Notes: a model not told the origin generated them from the letters alone. A DNA stretch of 64,000 bases from Ampullaceana balthica (GCA_944989445.1 CALYLW010000979.1:452796-516795), one strand, 5' to 3'; counted from the first letter of the stretch, positions 44,842-56,808 are shown. Translations and numbers: made by a program.

Positions 44842-45175
44842 CTAGGGGTTGTAGGGCGCCTGCGGCATCCACTTTTGTTTTTGGTCAAAAGGCCAAGTAA
44901 CTTATCCTTGTTTGATAATACGAAATATTAAACTTCCTGAAATGTACACAAAGTATTTTGTAATTATAAATCCTCAAATCCTCTTTTTACATCGCTCTCT
45001 TTTCCAAAATTAAATATAATATTTTTTTACGATGTCAATCTTTTAATTTATAATTATTTGGCACACCTCCTGATGCGCGCCTTGTATATATATTTAAATA
45101 TAAGTTCAAAAAATGACGTCATAGCGTTACGGAGACATAGTCTAACCAACCTGTGACTTGTGCTATTATATGGTT
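44842..45175 (+). repeat. R2 interspersed repeat copy
   Basis: ACTAGGGGTTGTAGGGCGCC start, then CTTCCTGAAATGTACACAAA, TGACGTCATAGCG and a CTGTGACTTGTGCTATTATA end. Single GGCGCC block decayed on one side. Confidence 0.8.
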
Positions 45176-45810
45176 TATGTGACACCATTTATATGTTTTC
45201 CTGTTCTTAATTTTTTTTAAATAGAAAATTCATGCTTTGCTCGCGGACCACCAGGAACATCTCCACACTTTGATAACCACTGCTATAAACAGTCAAAACC
45301 ATAGATGACCGATAAACTTCAGTATGGAAGCGGAGTGTGCAATATATAAGATAGGAAGATAAACAGGCAGATGGCAGCGTATATCTTTTTTTTTGAAACC
45401 TCGACTAGCAGTATAGCAACTTGGTATGTGATTGTAACAATTGTTGAGACTCAAAAGGTTTTGACTTTATTACAACACAACAATAGAAACTACATGGTCA
45501 CAACAAAAATAAAATGAAGCGTGTAACAGGGAGGGAGGTGGTTGGGGAAATGTCGGAGGTGATGAATATAAAAAGTCCAGGTAACTTCATTGTATGACTG
45601 GTGAGAGAATAGATCATAAGCGCCTGGGGAGGGCAGGGATGTGGGGCAAGCCTGGGAAACATCAGACAGCTGGAATAAACGGCCTTTGAATTAACATAGT
45701 GTAGACCTAGAACAAAGGGATATCATTTTTAGGCCTTAGGGGATTAGGCTTGGGGGAGGGGGTAGTGGGAGGTGAGATGAATGTGGACAGGTTTACACAT
45801 AACTGTTACC
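45176..45810. other. Non-coding stretch
   Basis: Positions 45230-45370 include GCGGACCACCAGGAACATCT and a decayed AACCATAGATGACCG-AAGATAGGAAGATA segment that may be a remote LINE or SINE tail. Nothing else is supported. Confidence 0.4.
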
Positions 45811-45815
45811 TCAGT

Positions 45816-45935
45816 CACAGGTAAAGAATAATAAATGTTATAACAGTCACAGGTAGAGCAATAATAAATGTTATAACAGTCACAGGTAGAGCAATAATAA
45901 ATGTTATAACAGTCACAGGTAGAGCATTAATAAAA
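45816..45935. repeat. 33-bp tandem repeat, 3.5 copies
   Basis: Unit TTATAACAGTCACAGGTAGA followed by GCAATAATAAATG. It passes into degenerate TTGAACTA/TTGTATAA repeats at 45945-46200. Confidence 0.85.
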
Positions 45936-46200
45936 GTACGTTATATTATGCTCTATAACAAGTTGAACTAGATATTATTTTGTATAAAAAGCTGAACTAT
46001 ATGTTGGGTTATCTAACAAACGTAATATATAATATAACAAACGTACATTATTATAATGTTCAACTTGTTTTAAAACAAAGCATAATGATTATATTGTGTT
46101 TTATAACAAGTTGAATTAATATACTGTTGTATTAAAAACTAGATTTAATGTTGTATTACAAATTGAACTAAATATAATGTTGTATAAATAGTTGAACTAA

Positions 46201-47080
46201 TTCGTTATGCGAGTCATCGTGTTGAACTCGTTATGCCCCCCCCCACCACCCCCAATGGTCTAGCTCGTCTATTGATAATTGTGTAGGCTGTAAGTGAGTC
46301 ACACAAAGGTGAAACAGCTGGATGTAGCGAGGCAGAGCCAGAGTGACCTAAATCGCATATTAACTTTGAGAAACTGCCATTAAGCACCTTGTACATGCAA
46401 GCTGGTCCGACGTGCACTCAGTAGACCAGACGTTCAATGAGGAGCAACAGTAGATGGAAAGTAACGGTATTTTTGGCCAGGCGACAAAAAGTTTTTCTGT
46501 TGTTTTTTTAAATTATTTTTTACTAGACGTGAATTAGATTGTAATTCGAAGGCAGCGGGCATTGACGTCATTCGGTATTATAATCTCAAACCCAACACAA
46601 TTATCAGCTTAATTTATTATTATTTCTTTTTATACTTAGAACCGCCATACCTGTATGAGACTGGACAAATGAGACAAGAGTTGACAAGACAACTCACGTT
46701 CATTAGCTTCGATGACCATTTCCTGACTCCAATATTCACGCACGATCATTGTAAACAAATAACAAAAACAAAGCACAATAGAAAATGAAATAACTCAATT
46801 ATTAGATACCATTGGATGCCCTATTACTCAGAAACAGAAGCTTACCAACAGCCTGAAGACACCTAAAATAAAACGGTGACGCACCCAGTAACCGCAAATC
46901 GATGCAAACTATGCTACATATTACAAACTTATTGGTGAGCTATTGAATGTGTTGAATCAAACTTTGTGATTTGACGAGTTTTAGACAGTAAACTGTTGCA
47001 ATGAAACGCACTGCTGTAAGACAACTAGACAACTAGTCAACTAGACAGTTTTAAGGGAGAAATACCAACAAATAAACGTT
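46201..47080. other. Non-coding stretch
   Basis: No exon or repeat could be supported apart from a C-run at 46237-46250 and a small CAACTAG repeat at 47021-47044. Confidence 0.5.
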
Positions 47081-47085
47081 AAGTA

Positions 47086-49072
47086 TGTTCTTAAGTCCTA
47101 AGCTCAACATTGTTAGTTTGTTGTATGTTGTTCTTAAGTCCTAAGCTCTGAATTGTTAATTTGTTGTATGTTGTTCTTAAGTCCTAAGCTCAACATTGTT
47201 AGTTTGTTGTATGTTGTTCTTATGTCCTAAGCTCAACATTGTTAGTTTGTTGTATGTTGTTCTTAAGTCCTAAGCTCTGCATTGTTAGTTTGTTGTATGT
47301 TGTTCTTAAGTTCTTAGCTCTGCATTGTTAGTTTGTTGTATGTTGTTCTTAAGTCCTCAGCTCTGCATTGTTAGTTTGTTGTAAGTTGTTCTTAAGTCCT
47401 CAGCTCTGCATTGTTAGTTTGTTGTATGTTGTTCTTAAGTCCTCAGCTCTGCATTTTTAGTTTGTTGTATGTTGTTCTTAAGTCCTCAGCTCTGCATTGT
47501 TAGTTTGTTGTATGTTGTTCTTAAGTCCTCAGCTCTGCATTGTTAGTTTGTTGTATGTTGTTCTTAAGTCCTCAGCTCTGCATTGTTAGTTTGTTGTATG
47601 TTGTTCTTAAGTCCTCAGCTCTGCATTGTTAGTTTGTTGTATGTTATTCTTAAGTCCTCAGCTCTGCATTGTTAGTTTGTTGTAAGTTGTTCTTAAGTCC
47701 TCAGCTCTGCATTGTTAGTTTGTTGTATGTTGTTCTTAAGTCCTCAGCTCTGCATTGTTAGTTTGTTGTATGTTGTTCTTAAGTCCTCAGCTCTGCATTG
47801 TTAGTTTGTTGTATGTTGTTCTTAAGTCCTCAGCTCTGCATTGTTAGTTTGTTGTATGTTGTTCTTAAGTCCTCAGCTCTGCATTGTTAGTTTGTTGTAT
47901 GTTGTTCTTAAGTCCTCAGCTCTGCATTGTTAGTTTGTTGTATGTTGTTCTTAAGTCCTCAGCTCTGCATTGTTAGTTTGTTGTATGTTGTTCTTAAGTC
48001 CTCAGCTCTGCATTGTTAGTTTGTTGTATGTTATTCTTAAGTCCTCAGCTCTGCATTGTTAGTTTGTTGTATGTTGTTCTTAAGTCCTCAGCTCTGCATT
48101 GTTAGTTTGTTGTATGTTGTTCTTAAGTTCTTAGCTCTGCATTGTTAGTTTGTTGTATGTTGTTCTTAAGTCCTCAGCTCTGCATTGTTAGTTTGTTGTA
48201 TGTTGTTCTTAAGTCCTCAGCTCTGCATTGTTAGTTTGTTGTATGTTGTTCTTAAGTTCTTAGCTCTGCATTGTTAGTTTGTTGTATGTTGTTCTTAAGT
48301 CCTCAGCTCTGCATTGTTAGTTTGTTGTAAGTTGTTCTTAAGTCCTCAGCTCTGCATTGTTAGTTTGTTGTATGTTGTTCTTAAGTCCTCAGCTCTGCAT
48401 TGTTAGTTTGTTGTATGTTGTTCTTAAGTCCTCAGCTCTGCATTGTTAGTTTGTTGTATGTTGTTCTTAAGTCCTCAGCTCTGCATTGTTAGTTTGTTGT
48501 ATGTTGTTCTTAAGTCCTCAGCTCTGCATTGTTAGTTTGTTGTATGTTGTTCTTAAGTCCTCAGCTCTGCATTGTTAGTTTGTTGTATGTTGTTCTTAAG
48601 TCCTCAGCTCTGCATTGTTAGTTTGTTGTATGTTGTTCTTAAGTCCTCAGCTCTGCATTGTTAGTTTGTTGTATGTTATTCTTAAGTCCTCAGCTCTGCA
48701 TTGTTAGTTTGTTGTATGTTGTTCTTAAGTCCTCAGCTCTGCATTGTTAGTTTGTTGTATGTTGTTCTTAAGTCCTTAGCTCTGCATTGTTAGTTTGTTG
48801 TATGTTGTTCTTAAGTCCTCAGCTCTGCATTGTTAGTTTGTTGTATGTTGTTCTTAAGTCCTCAGCTCTGCATTGTTAGTTTGTTGTATGTTGTTCTTAA
48901 GTTCTTAGCTCTGCATTGTTAGTTTGTTGTATGTTGTTCTTAAGTCCTCAGCTCTGCATTGTTAGTTTGTTGTATGTTGTTCTTAAGTCCTCAGCTCTGC
49001 ATTGTTAGTTTGTTGTATGTTGTTCTTAAGTCCTCAGCTCTGCATTGTTAGTTTGTTGTATGTTGTTTCTAA
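47086..49072. repeat. 43-bp minisatellite, about 46 units
   Basis: Unit TTGTTCTTAAGTCCTCAGCT followed by CTGCATTGTTAGTTTGTTGTATG. The first units (47086-47270) differ (CTAAGCTCAACATTG), and units with AAGTTCTTAGC recur at 47309, 48127, 48255 and 48901. Diverged single units continue to about 49190, showing array-edge decay. Non-coding. Confidence 0.98.
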
Positions 49073-49199
49073 GCCATATGCCTATATTTTTACTTTGCTG
49101 TATGTTGTTCTTAATTCCTAAGCTCAAAATTGTTAGTTTTCTGTAGGTGGTTTCTAGGCGCTATATTGTTATTTTACTCTACGTTGTTTCTAAGGTAAA

Positions 49200-49775
49200 C
49201 ATTTCTATATGCCAGTAGTGTGAAAAAATCAAGACAAACCGAAGGGTTTCATCGCTGCACCAATTCCTGTTAATATTGCACACCATGTATACGTGAGACA
49301 TCACTACAAATGCCAATATTTAACCTATAAAACTCTAATCGGCTCGTTTGGCCAGAGGAACGTGTATTATTACCAGGTTGGCCGGTTGAGCATGTATTAT
49401 TACCAATTTGGCAGTTTGGACGTGAAATAGTACAGAACATTTACCAATCACTTCAGAACTTAGTTTTAAAAAACGATAGTGAATGATCCAAAACACAAAA
49501 GCGAGCACCACACATGACGTCATCGCGCGAGATTACATGCTATCGCTGAGCTTGATTCAACATACACGGAGAAAAGGATGATCATTCAAAAAACAAGGGG
49601 ATGTAAGCAGGGGGGAAATCTCTCGTTCGAAGGGGGATCAGCGTGAGTTTTCGGTTCAAACATGGAACGGCTGGCGTGTGACCGTGAGTTCGTGGCCTGG
49701 TAACTTGCGTATGTAGTTTGGTATATGGTAAAACATAGACTTCATTTCTAACGTTATGTGCATCATAAGTGCATG
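49200..49775. other. Non-coding stretch
   Basis: Three loose repeats of a TTGGCC/CGTGTATTATTACCA motif at 49345-49420. Nothing else is supported. Confidence 0.5.
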
Positions 49776-49931
49776 CAGGACCAGCCTTAGGCCACTGCAA
49801 CCTATGCGGCCGCATAGATTTATTTTCTATTTTAAAATCTTAGTATTCACTTATTATCCTTATCCTTAACCAGACTAAGCCACTCTCAAGCCAAAACGTA
49901 CTCTACAATGCAGTTGCTAAGGCCGGCCCCG
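49776..49931 (+). mobile_element. Probable hAT-type MITE (CAGGACCAGCCTTAG ends)
   Basis: Left end CAGGACCAGCCTTAGGCC and right end GCTAAGGCCGGCCCCG are imperfect inverted repeats. Flanks AGTGCATG and TGTGTATG are a 6/8 match, so the duplication is decayed. 156 bp, non-coding. Confidence 0.6.
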
Positions 49932-50224
49932 TGTGTATGTAATATGTCTGATAGGGAATTAATGTGTTCATGTCAGTTTTTGCACGAGAAAACACTGCAT
50001 TTTTTAACGATCATCTAACAATCTAACCGTATAATAGTATAAGCAGAACAAACAAAACGTAACAGCGTTTTGATACTACAAGTTTACCAGTATACTCTGT
50101 GTAAAATTACATCTAGAATCTAGAGATGTACACTGTGTGCGACTGAATCTAGCAGGGGAACTGGCAGCGGCGAGGCTCTGCACTAAAATGAACATTATGA
50201 ATTAAGATATCCTCACCCTGTATA

Positions 50225-50404
50225 CAGAGGCGTATCAGGGGGGGGGCAAGGGGGACATATCCAAAGGCATCAGAGTACAGCGCGAAAAAATGTGTTTTGC
50301 AACGTCCCATTATAATAAGTAAACAAGGGGAATAAATTAATGTAAAAAAGGGGGCGGCAATCTTATAGTTTGTCCCCAGGCGCAAAATATCCTAGCTACG
50401 ACTC
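50225..50404 (+). mobile_element. Probable hAT-type MITE (CAGAGGCGTA ends)
   Basis: Left end CAGAGGCGTATCAGGGG and right end ATCCTAGCTACGACTCAG look like a decayed inverted pair. Flanks ACCCTGTA and ACCCTGCA match 7/8. G-rich runs near the left end. Non-coding. Confidence 0.5.
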
Positions 50405-51747
50405 AGACCCTGCAATATGTCCTTCTCCCGGGCTATGAGAGCTCAAGGGCCTGTTTACTACATATGGCAGCAAATGTCTTGATATGTTCTTTAGATGGTT
50501 ATCTTTAGTGATAAGTTCTTTAGATGGTTATCTTTAGTGATATGTCCTTTTAATGAATATCTTTAGTGATATTTTATTATCTTTAAATGTATATCTTGTT
50601 TATTTAGTTTATAATGTACAACATTCTCGAGGTTATGCTCTTTATCTCGTCATGTATAAGATGGAATCGAGGATGCTAGCCACTAGTCATTAAAGATTAT
50701 ATAAAGTGCTTATTTGAAGAGTTTAACCCTAAAGTATAACGCAAATCATGCACCCAGTTTAGCTTTTTAATATTTTTTTAAAATGTAGCTTAAATACATA
50801 AATCTTACAAAAGTACAATCTGACGCTAAAATGTAGAATATTTCCATTGCCATTATGCAGATGAATAAGAATACGCGAATCCTGTGACGATATTAAAGAG
50901 GTCTAGAAGTAAACATCTGCCAGATCCTAAATGTTTCCCGTTAGAGTTTGTGATGACTTTTTTGGATCTGTGAGAAATTGGCTACATTTTAAAGTTTTTG
51001 AAGTATGAAAGATTATATTTTTGCTTAGTTGTTATTGATTTTTCATCTACCATTTCAATAAGTTTATTGGACACAAAATAATAACAAAGACAGCAAAACT
51101 CTGGGCTTTAGGCCTTCACACATTCCAAAATCATCACCGAGCTGCATCGAACTGACAGAACATAAATATCCGAGACATCAGCTTTCTAGGCCCACAAGGA
51201 AAATCAATCGGTTGAGATTAAAACTTATTTAGGAACGTGCTCTTTAAGATGTTAGGAATTCATTTGAATTTATTAATTATTATTTTTTTGAAAAATATAA
51301 ATAATAAAATTAACTTTAAACAAAAATCCATGTCGTGAAATATTTACGAGATATTGAAGAGTTTTATAAGGTCTCCAGCTATTTATAGACCTCCTAAGTG
51401 ACAACACATTGGCTCGACTGAGCACGTGACTTAACAAAGACACATGTGTAAACCAGAGCAGCACGTAGGCGGGGTTTAATCTGCCGCCAAAACAAACAAT
51501 CGTCTGCTGATTCTGCGCTGATGATCAGACATGTGTGACGTATTTAATGAACAGACCAATCGTGTCCGGAGATCAAACAGACATGTGTATTCACATTATT
51601 TGATTCAAGTGATGAGCGGGTCTTATTAACAATATAACCAGCCGAGCTGAACAATCGTTCACATAGCTTTAGATTGTCTCAGCTGAAGTTTATAATACTG
51701 TAGTGGATGTTTGGTTTGCAGGTGATATGTAAGCGAAGTGTTAGAAC
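50405..51747. other. Non-coding stretch
   Basis: A three-copy TTCTTTAGATGGTTATCTTT repeat at 50488-50570. Otherwise unique AT-rich sequence. Confidence 0.5.
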
Positions 51748-51755
51748 CATGGTAG

Positions 51756-51913
51756 CAATGTTCCCTTTAAGCAGCGCGGCTGCGCAGATATTTGACTGAC
51801 GCCACGCAGGAGTTTAAAATCACCGCGCAGCAAATTTTGTAAAATATTGTACAAAAAATGGACGTGCAACTTTGCACACGGACCAACGAAGCTTAGACTT
51901 AGAGGGAACATTG
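51756..51913 (+). mobile_element. hAT-type MITE, family D, best preserved copy
   Basis: A 158-bp element from CAATGTTCCCTTTAAGC to CTTAGAGGGAACATTG, with the exact 8-bp duplication CATGGTAG at 51748-51755 and 51914-51921. It contains the GC-rich block GACGCCACGCAGGAG and the TTTGCACACGGACCAACGAA block shared by other copies. Non-coding. Confidence 0.93.
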
Positions 51914-52015
51914 CATGGTAGGCAAACGATTTCTCTCAATGGACACAATAACCTTTATCAACATTTTGACCATTCACGTCAGTCGATAGTTTAAAACCAA
52001 AATGTTCGTGTAATC

Positions 52016-52125
52016 AGGGGCACGGTGGTCGAGTGGCATGCGCAATCGGCTGGCGTACCGACATGGCATTGTCTGTGGACGCAATAATCTTTTTATAGAA
52101 GGAGAGTCTGTATAGATAAGACAGA
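52016..52125 (+). mobile_element. SINE, internally deleted
   Basis: Head GGGGCACGGTGGTCGAGTGG, then directly GGCATTGTCTGTGGACGCAA and TATAGAAGGAGAGTCTG with an AGATAAGAC tail. It lacks most of the body seen at 38630 but keeps the LINE-like 3' end. Confidence 0.78.
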
Positions 52126-53037
52126 CAATCGTCCGGAAATTAGTTTATATTTATGGGCCGAAATATTTTAAATTTTGACTTCCATTACATTTATGAGTGG
52201 TAGGTCGATTAATCGGTTAAAATTTTTTAAATATTAATATAGAAATTAGTATAATTAATATTACTAATATATTTATTTGAATATAATCTTTTTTAAATTT
52301 AGAATATATGCTTTTAACGTCCCTGATAGTAACATAAGGAAGTACAATAGTCACAAACCAAACCAAACCAAATCAAACCAAACCATACCATATCTCCTCC
52401 AAGAAAAGGAAATAAAAAATAACTTTTCCTATTGTAAATATTGTTACAACACTGAGGAGTGTTACTATAGGTAATAGTGTTACTATAGAGAAAAATGTTA
52501 CTATGTTAGCCATGACAAATAACAATAATGGAGCGAATTATCATAAGGAAGAGTGTTAAAAGTCGTATAATCAGTAGTTCACTTATTTAAAAAGTATCAT
52601 GCACATTTGGTATTTGTTAGGGCTTCAAAAGCCACAGTGAGGTTTAGTTATTCAAATAATTTCGATTTATTTAATTATTTGTTTTATGTTATTATTTATT
52701 TATTTATTAATTTTAGTTATGTTTTGAGGTTTTTGCTAGTTAGTCTCCTCACAAGGAGTATGCAAGGGAATTAAGCGAGGGAACTAATCGGTAAATAAAA
52801 AAAGTAGGGTATTTCCCCTTGAATATATAAAGTGTGGCCTCTTCCACGACACGTTTCTTGTGAGATCTATGATTTGCTCGTTGTTTGTCCTAGTGTTCAA
52901 ACAAGTCTTTGGGATATTATATGACAATTAAAAATACATTACTTTCTTTTTTTTTATTAAAAAGTTTAATGTTTTATAAAAGTCAATCTTAACCTGAAGA
53001 AATACCCGGACATTACAAGCTCTTATTATAAGTCTTT
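52126..53037. other. Non-coding stretch
   Basis: AT-rich. An AAACCAAACC run at 52355-52385. A segment at 52720-52960 with TATATAAAG could be a solo LTR, but no paired ends were found. Confidence 0.4.
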
Positions 53038-53530
53038 GGGGCCGTCCATAAATGACGTCACGCACCCAGGGGGGGGCACACTTTTGTGACGATGCGTGAC
53101 GACGGGGAGGGGGAGGGGTTTGAAGAAATGTGACGTCACATCAAAGGGTAACTTTAAATAAAACTTCCACTGAAATATTTGGTCGCTTACAATTTATTTC
53201 ATGACTTTTTTTCCCTTTTTAAAAAGAGATAATCAGTGCTTCTCAATGTGCCGGTCGGTAGGCCATCAGACGCTGGTTGGCATATGCTTTCAAGACACGA
53301 AAATTAAATCTAATTATAATCCTTAAGTTTGAGAATCCACAAGATAACATATGAAATTGTTACACTGCGTCGTTTGATGTTGACATCAAGTGTTTTTTTT
53401 AAAGTGGGGGTGGGGGGGTCAAAGATTTGTGACGTATTTTTAGGGGGGGTCTAAGTTTTTGTGACGACGCGTGACGAGGGGGGGGGTAAAAATCGGCAAA
53501 AATCGCGTGACGTCATTTATGGACGGCCCC
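53038..53530 (+). mobile_element. TIR element GTCCATAAATGACGTCACGC, deleted copy
   Basis: The 26-bp terminal inverted repeats are exact on inspection: GGGGCCGTCCATAAATGACG and its inverse CGTCATTTATGGACGGCCCC, both extended inward with TCACGC. The left ~350 bp matches, inverted, the right part of the element at 61071-62907; the right ~130 bp matches its left part. It is therefore a 493-bp internal-deletion derivative. No clear target duplication was seen, so the superfamily is left open. Confidence 0.85.
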
Positions 53531-54218
53531 TATAACAAACTACATTTATCCCGGATAGCATTAGAGAAAATTCTTTCTTTCTTGTTTCTAATTATACGAA
53601 AAAACGAGGGTGCTTAAGCTTATTTTTTTAAAATATAATTTTATTCTATTTTTACACTCATAGCACCACTTGAGAAACATTGCTTCTGCAAAATTACTAC
53701 CGCTTATATTTTACACCTATCACACTATTTAAGAAAGTAGATTAGACATTCATGAAGCAATGCTTTTTTTTTAAATTTTATTTTTAAATCTCATTTTATT
53801 TTATTTCATTTCTTTTTATTTGTGTTTGGTTGTTAAGGTTTTCCTCTCACGATTTCCTAAAGCGCTGTGAAGGTAAAAACGGTTTCCTGTGGAGGGATGA
53901 GCTAGTAATTTACCTGTGAAGGGTTCCTAATTTACCTGTAATCTTTGCCTTGTGTCCACATTGCGAGCAATTAAACTAAGGGAAGTGACTCATGTCGAGG
54001 TGAACTTTGCCCTGCGTTCTACACGCACGAATGATCTGAATAAAGTAAAAGTCGGAACATAACATTCTATCTTTCCAAATGATACGACGATCATTAGATC
54101 ATTAGAAATCCTCTGTGTTATGAACTCTGAAATTGATTTCAATCTCCGACAATGAGCTTTATGGTATTGACGGTACAACTCAATGAGTCTTTAGGAAACC
54201 TGGTGGAGTTTTTGTTTT

Positions 54219-54222
<4 letters not shown>

Positions 54223-54295
<73 letters not shown>
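54223..54295. repeat. TA microsatellite
   Basis: About 36 uninterrupted TA dinucleotides. Confidence 0.97.
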
Positions 54296-54384
54296 TTATA
54301 TATTCATTTTGTTTTATGTTATTCACAGAAGAGAACGTAAATACCCATTAGTTGTGAAATGAAGAGGGCTTGGAATTTGGAATT

Positions 54385-54560
54385 ATGGGCGTGGTCGGGA
54401 GTAGATAAATTAAATAAACTTTGTGGGTGGGTGTGGTCTGGCCCCGATTAATTAAAAAACCTAATGGATGTGGTGTGGTCTAGATTAATTAAATAAAACT
54501 TGTGGGCGTGGTCTGGCCAGGATTAATTTTAAAAATCTAGTGGGCGTGATCTAGCCTTCA
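54385..54560. repeat. Degenerate ~38-bp tandem repeat
   Basis: Five diverged copies of a TGTGGGCGTGGTCTGGCC then GATTAATTAAATAA unit at 54387, 54428, 54469, 54505 and 54542. Confidence 0.8.
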
Positions 54561-54631
54561 TTGATAAACTTTTCCTAGTAGGCATGTTTGAAACTATAGT
54601 TGAACAACCTGTTACTGATCTTATTGCTTAC

Positions 54632-54895
54632 CCTTGCGCCTGGTACCGTGCCCCAATGCTCCTGCTGACCGGCTACCCTTGCGCCGGGCACCGTGCCCCA
54701 GTGCTCCTGTTGGTTGGTTACCCTTGCGCCTGGCACCGTGCCCCAATGCTCCTGCTGGTTGCTTATCCTTGTCCTGGGCACCGTGCCCAAGTGCTCCTGC
54801 TGGTTGCTTACCCTTGCCCCGGGCACCGTGCCCCAGTGCTCCTGCTGGTAGTAGCCCCAATACTGGCCGTTCCGGTCATAGGGGCGAAAGCTCAT
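54632..54895 (-). CDS. Candidate first coding exon with a coding 45-bp repeat
   Basis: Read from 54895, ATG with A at -3 opens MSFRPYDRNGQYWGYY. Five 15-residue repeats follow, of the type QQEHWGTVPGARVSN (variants LGTVPRTRISN, ARVTN, ARVAG). The repeat end reads AAG/GGTAAGC, and GTAAGC is a strong donor, so splicing could occur at about 54632-54640. The segment is about 60% GC in an AT-rich neighbourhood, and the upstream 150 bp contains an inverted CCAAT (55024). A gene-start role is plausible. Because 45 is a multiple of three, plus-strand frames are open too, which weakens the case. No family is recognised; relation to liprin-beta is unknown. Confidence 0.35.
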
Positions 54896-55560
54896 TGTGG
54901 TGACATCCGCTGACCGTAGCTCAAAAATCCAACGACATTATCCATGAACTGTTCAATGTAAGACGAGTGACCATCCGCGTGTCATCATTTTATCGTTTGA
55001 ACTAGTCCACAAAGTTATGGTCCAATCAGTGATGTGGTATACAGTAGTATACACCGACGGCGTTGCTATATTTACTAGACATGTATAAGTCTATTTTTGA
55101 GACCCGTCTTGTGTAATCAACATCTGCGAGTGAGTGATTGAAGCATCAAACGAGAGCATCGCGATAGTAGAGGAGAAAAGGGTTTTAAATGTCAGGAAAT
55201 AGTTAACTTCTGCCGCCGCACGATATTCCGCGGGTTGAAATAATGTCAACATTCTTTGAAGTAAAGGTTAACATCATAACATGTCGTCTAGAGGTAGTCC
55301 AAGAAAAAGCTTTACTTTAAAGCTACACATGTCAAAATCGGCATAGGTTTGAGATAATCTATGCACAGATCTATTTAATCCGTATCTCTACCAGATAATC
55401 CAAACTTATTATATGAAAGAATAATCTAAGCATAAATATGTTCACATAAACATTCGTACCGTTATTTCTCTGTTCATAAACTAGCCATAACCAGCATTTC
55501 AATTACAATTATGACAGCAGACTGACGTAAACTTATAGGTCAACAAGAAAGAGGTGGCAC
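54896..55560. other. Unassigned stretch, possible promoter side of the candidate exon
   Basis: Unique sequence. CCAATCAG at 55023-55030 and moderately GC-rich DNA to 55260. No coding evidence. Confidence 0.3.
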
Positions 55561-55571
55561 CGGCTAAATAC

Positions 55572-56790
55572 AGTCTTCTAAAAGTGGTGACTCCAGCTTA
55601 AAAGAATCATCCAAAAAGTGGTGACATCAGCTAAACAGAATCATCCAAAAAGTGGTGACGCCAGTTAAACAGAATCATCAAAAAAGTGGTGACATCAGCT
55701 AAACAGAAGCATCCAAAAAGTGGTGACATCAGCTAAACAGAATCATCCAAAAAGTGGTGACATCAGCTAAACAGAATCATCCAAAAAGTGGTGACATCAG
55801 CTAAACAGAATCATCCAAAAAGTGGTGACGCCAGTTAAACAGAATCATCCAAAAAGTGGTGACATCAGCTAAACAGAATCATCCAAAAAGTGGTGACGCC
55901 AGTTAAACAGAATCATCAAAAAAGTGGTGACGCCAGCTAAACAGAATCATCCAAAAAGTGGTGACATCAGCTAAACAGAATCATCAAAAAAGTGGTGACG
56001 CCAGTTAAACAGAATCATCCAAAAAGTGGTGACATCAGCTAAACAGAATCATCCAAAAAGTGGTGACGCCAGTTAAACAGAATCATCAAAAAAGTGGTGA
56101 CGCCAGCTAAACAGAATCATCCAGAAAGTGGTGACGCCGGCTAAACAGAATAATCCAAAAAGTGGTGACGCCAGCTAAACAGAATCATCCAAAAAGTGGT
56201 GACGCAAGCTAAACAGAATCATCCAAAAAGTGGTGACGCCAGCTTAAAAGAATCATCCAAAAAATGGTGACGCCAGCTTAAAAGAATCATCCAAAAAGTG
56301 GTGACACCAGCTTAAAAGAATCATCCAAAAAGTTGTGACGCCAGCTAAACAGAATCATCCAAAAAGTGGTGACGCCAGCTTAAAAGAATCATCCAATATT
56401 GGTGACGCCAGCTTAAAAGAATCATCCAAAAAGTGGTGACGCCAGCTTAAAAGAATCATCCAAAAAGTGGTGACGCCAGCTTAAAAGAATCATCCAATAT
56501 TGGTGACGCCAGCTTAAAAGAATCATCCAAAAAGTGGTGACGCCATCTTAAAAGAATCATCCAAAAAGTGGTATCGCCAGCTTAAAAGAATCATCCAAAA
56601 AGTGGTGACACCAGCTTAAAAGAATCATCCAAAAAGTTGTGACGCCAGCTAAACAGAATCATCCAAAAAGTGGTGACGCCAGCTTAAAAGAATCATCCAA
56701 TATTGGTGACGCCAGCTTAAAAGAATCATCCAAAAAGTGGTGACGCAATCTTAAAAGAATCATCCAAAAAGTGGTGACGACAGCTTAACA
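55572..56790. repeat. 34-bp minisatellite, about 36 units
   Basis: Unit AAAAAGTGGTGACGCCAGCT followed by (A/T)AA(A/C)AGAATCATCC. The left half has mostly GACATCAGCTAAACAG and the right half GACGCCAGCTTAAAAG, so the array has two sub-families. Several units share a 5-bp shortening (CATCCAATATTGG). Confidence 0.97.
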
Positions 56791-56808
56791 TAATCGAGGC
56801 GAGCTCAC

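Noticed and set aside
52720..52960. Solo LTR with a TATA box
   Set aside because: No terminal TG...CA pair with a target duplication could be fixed, and no second copy was seen in the window.
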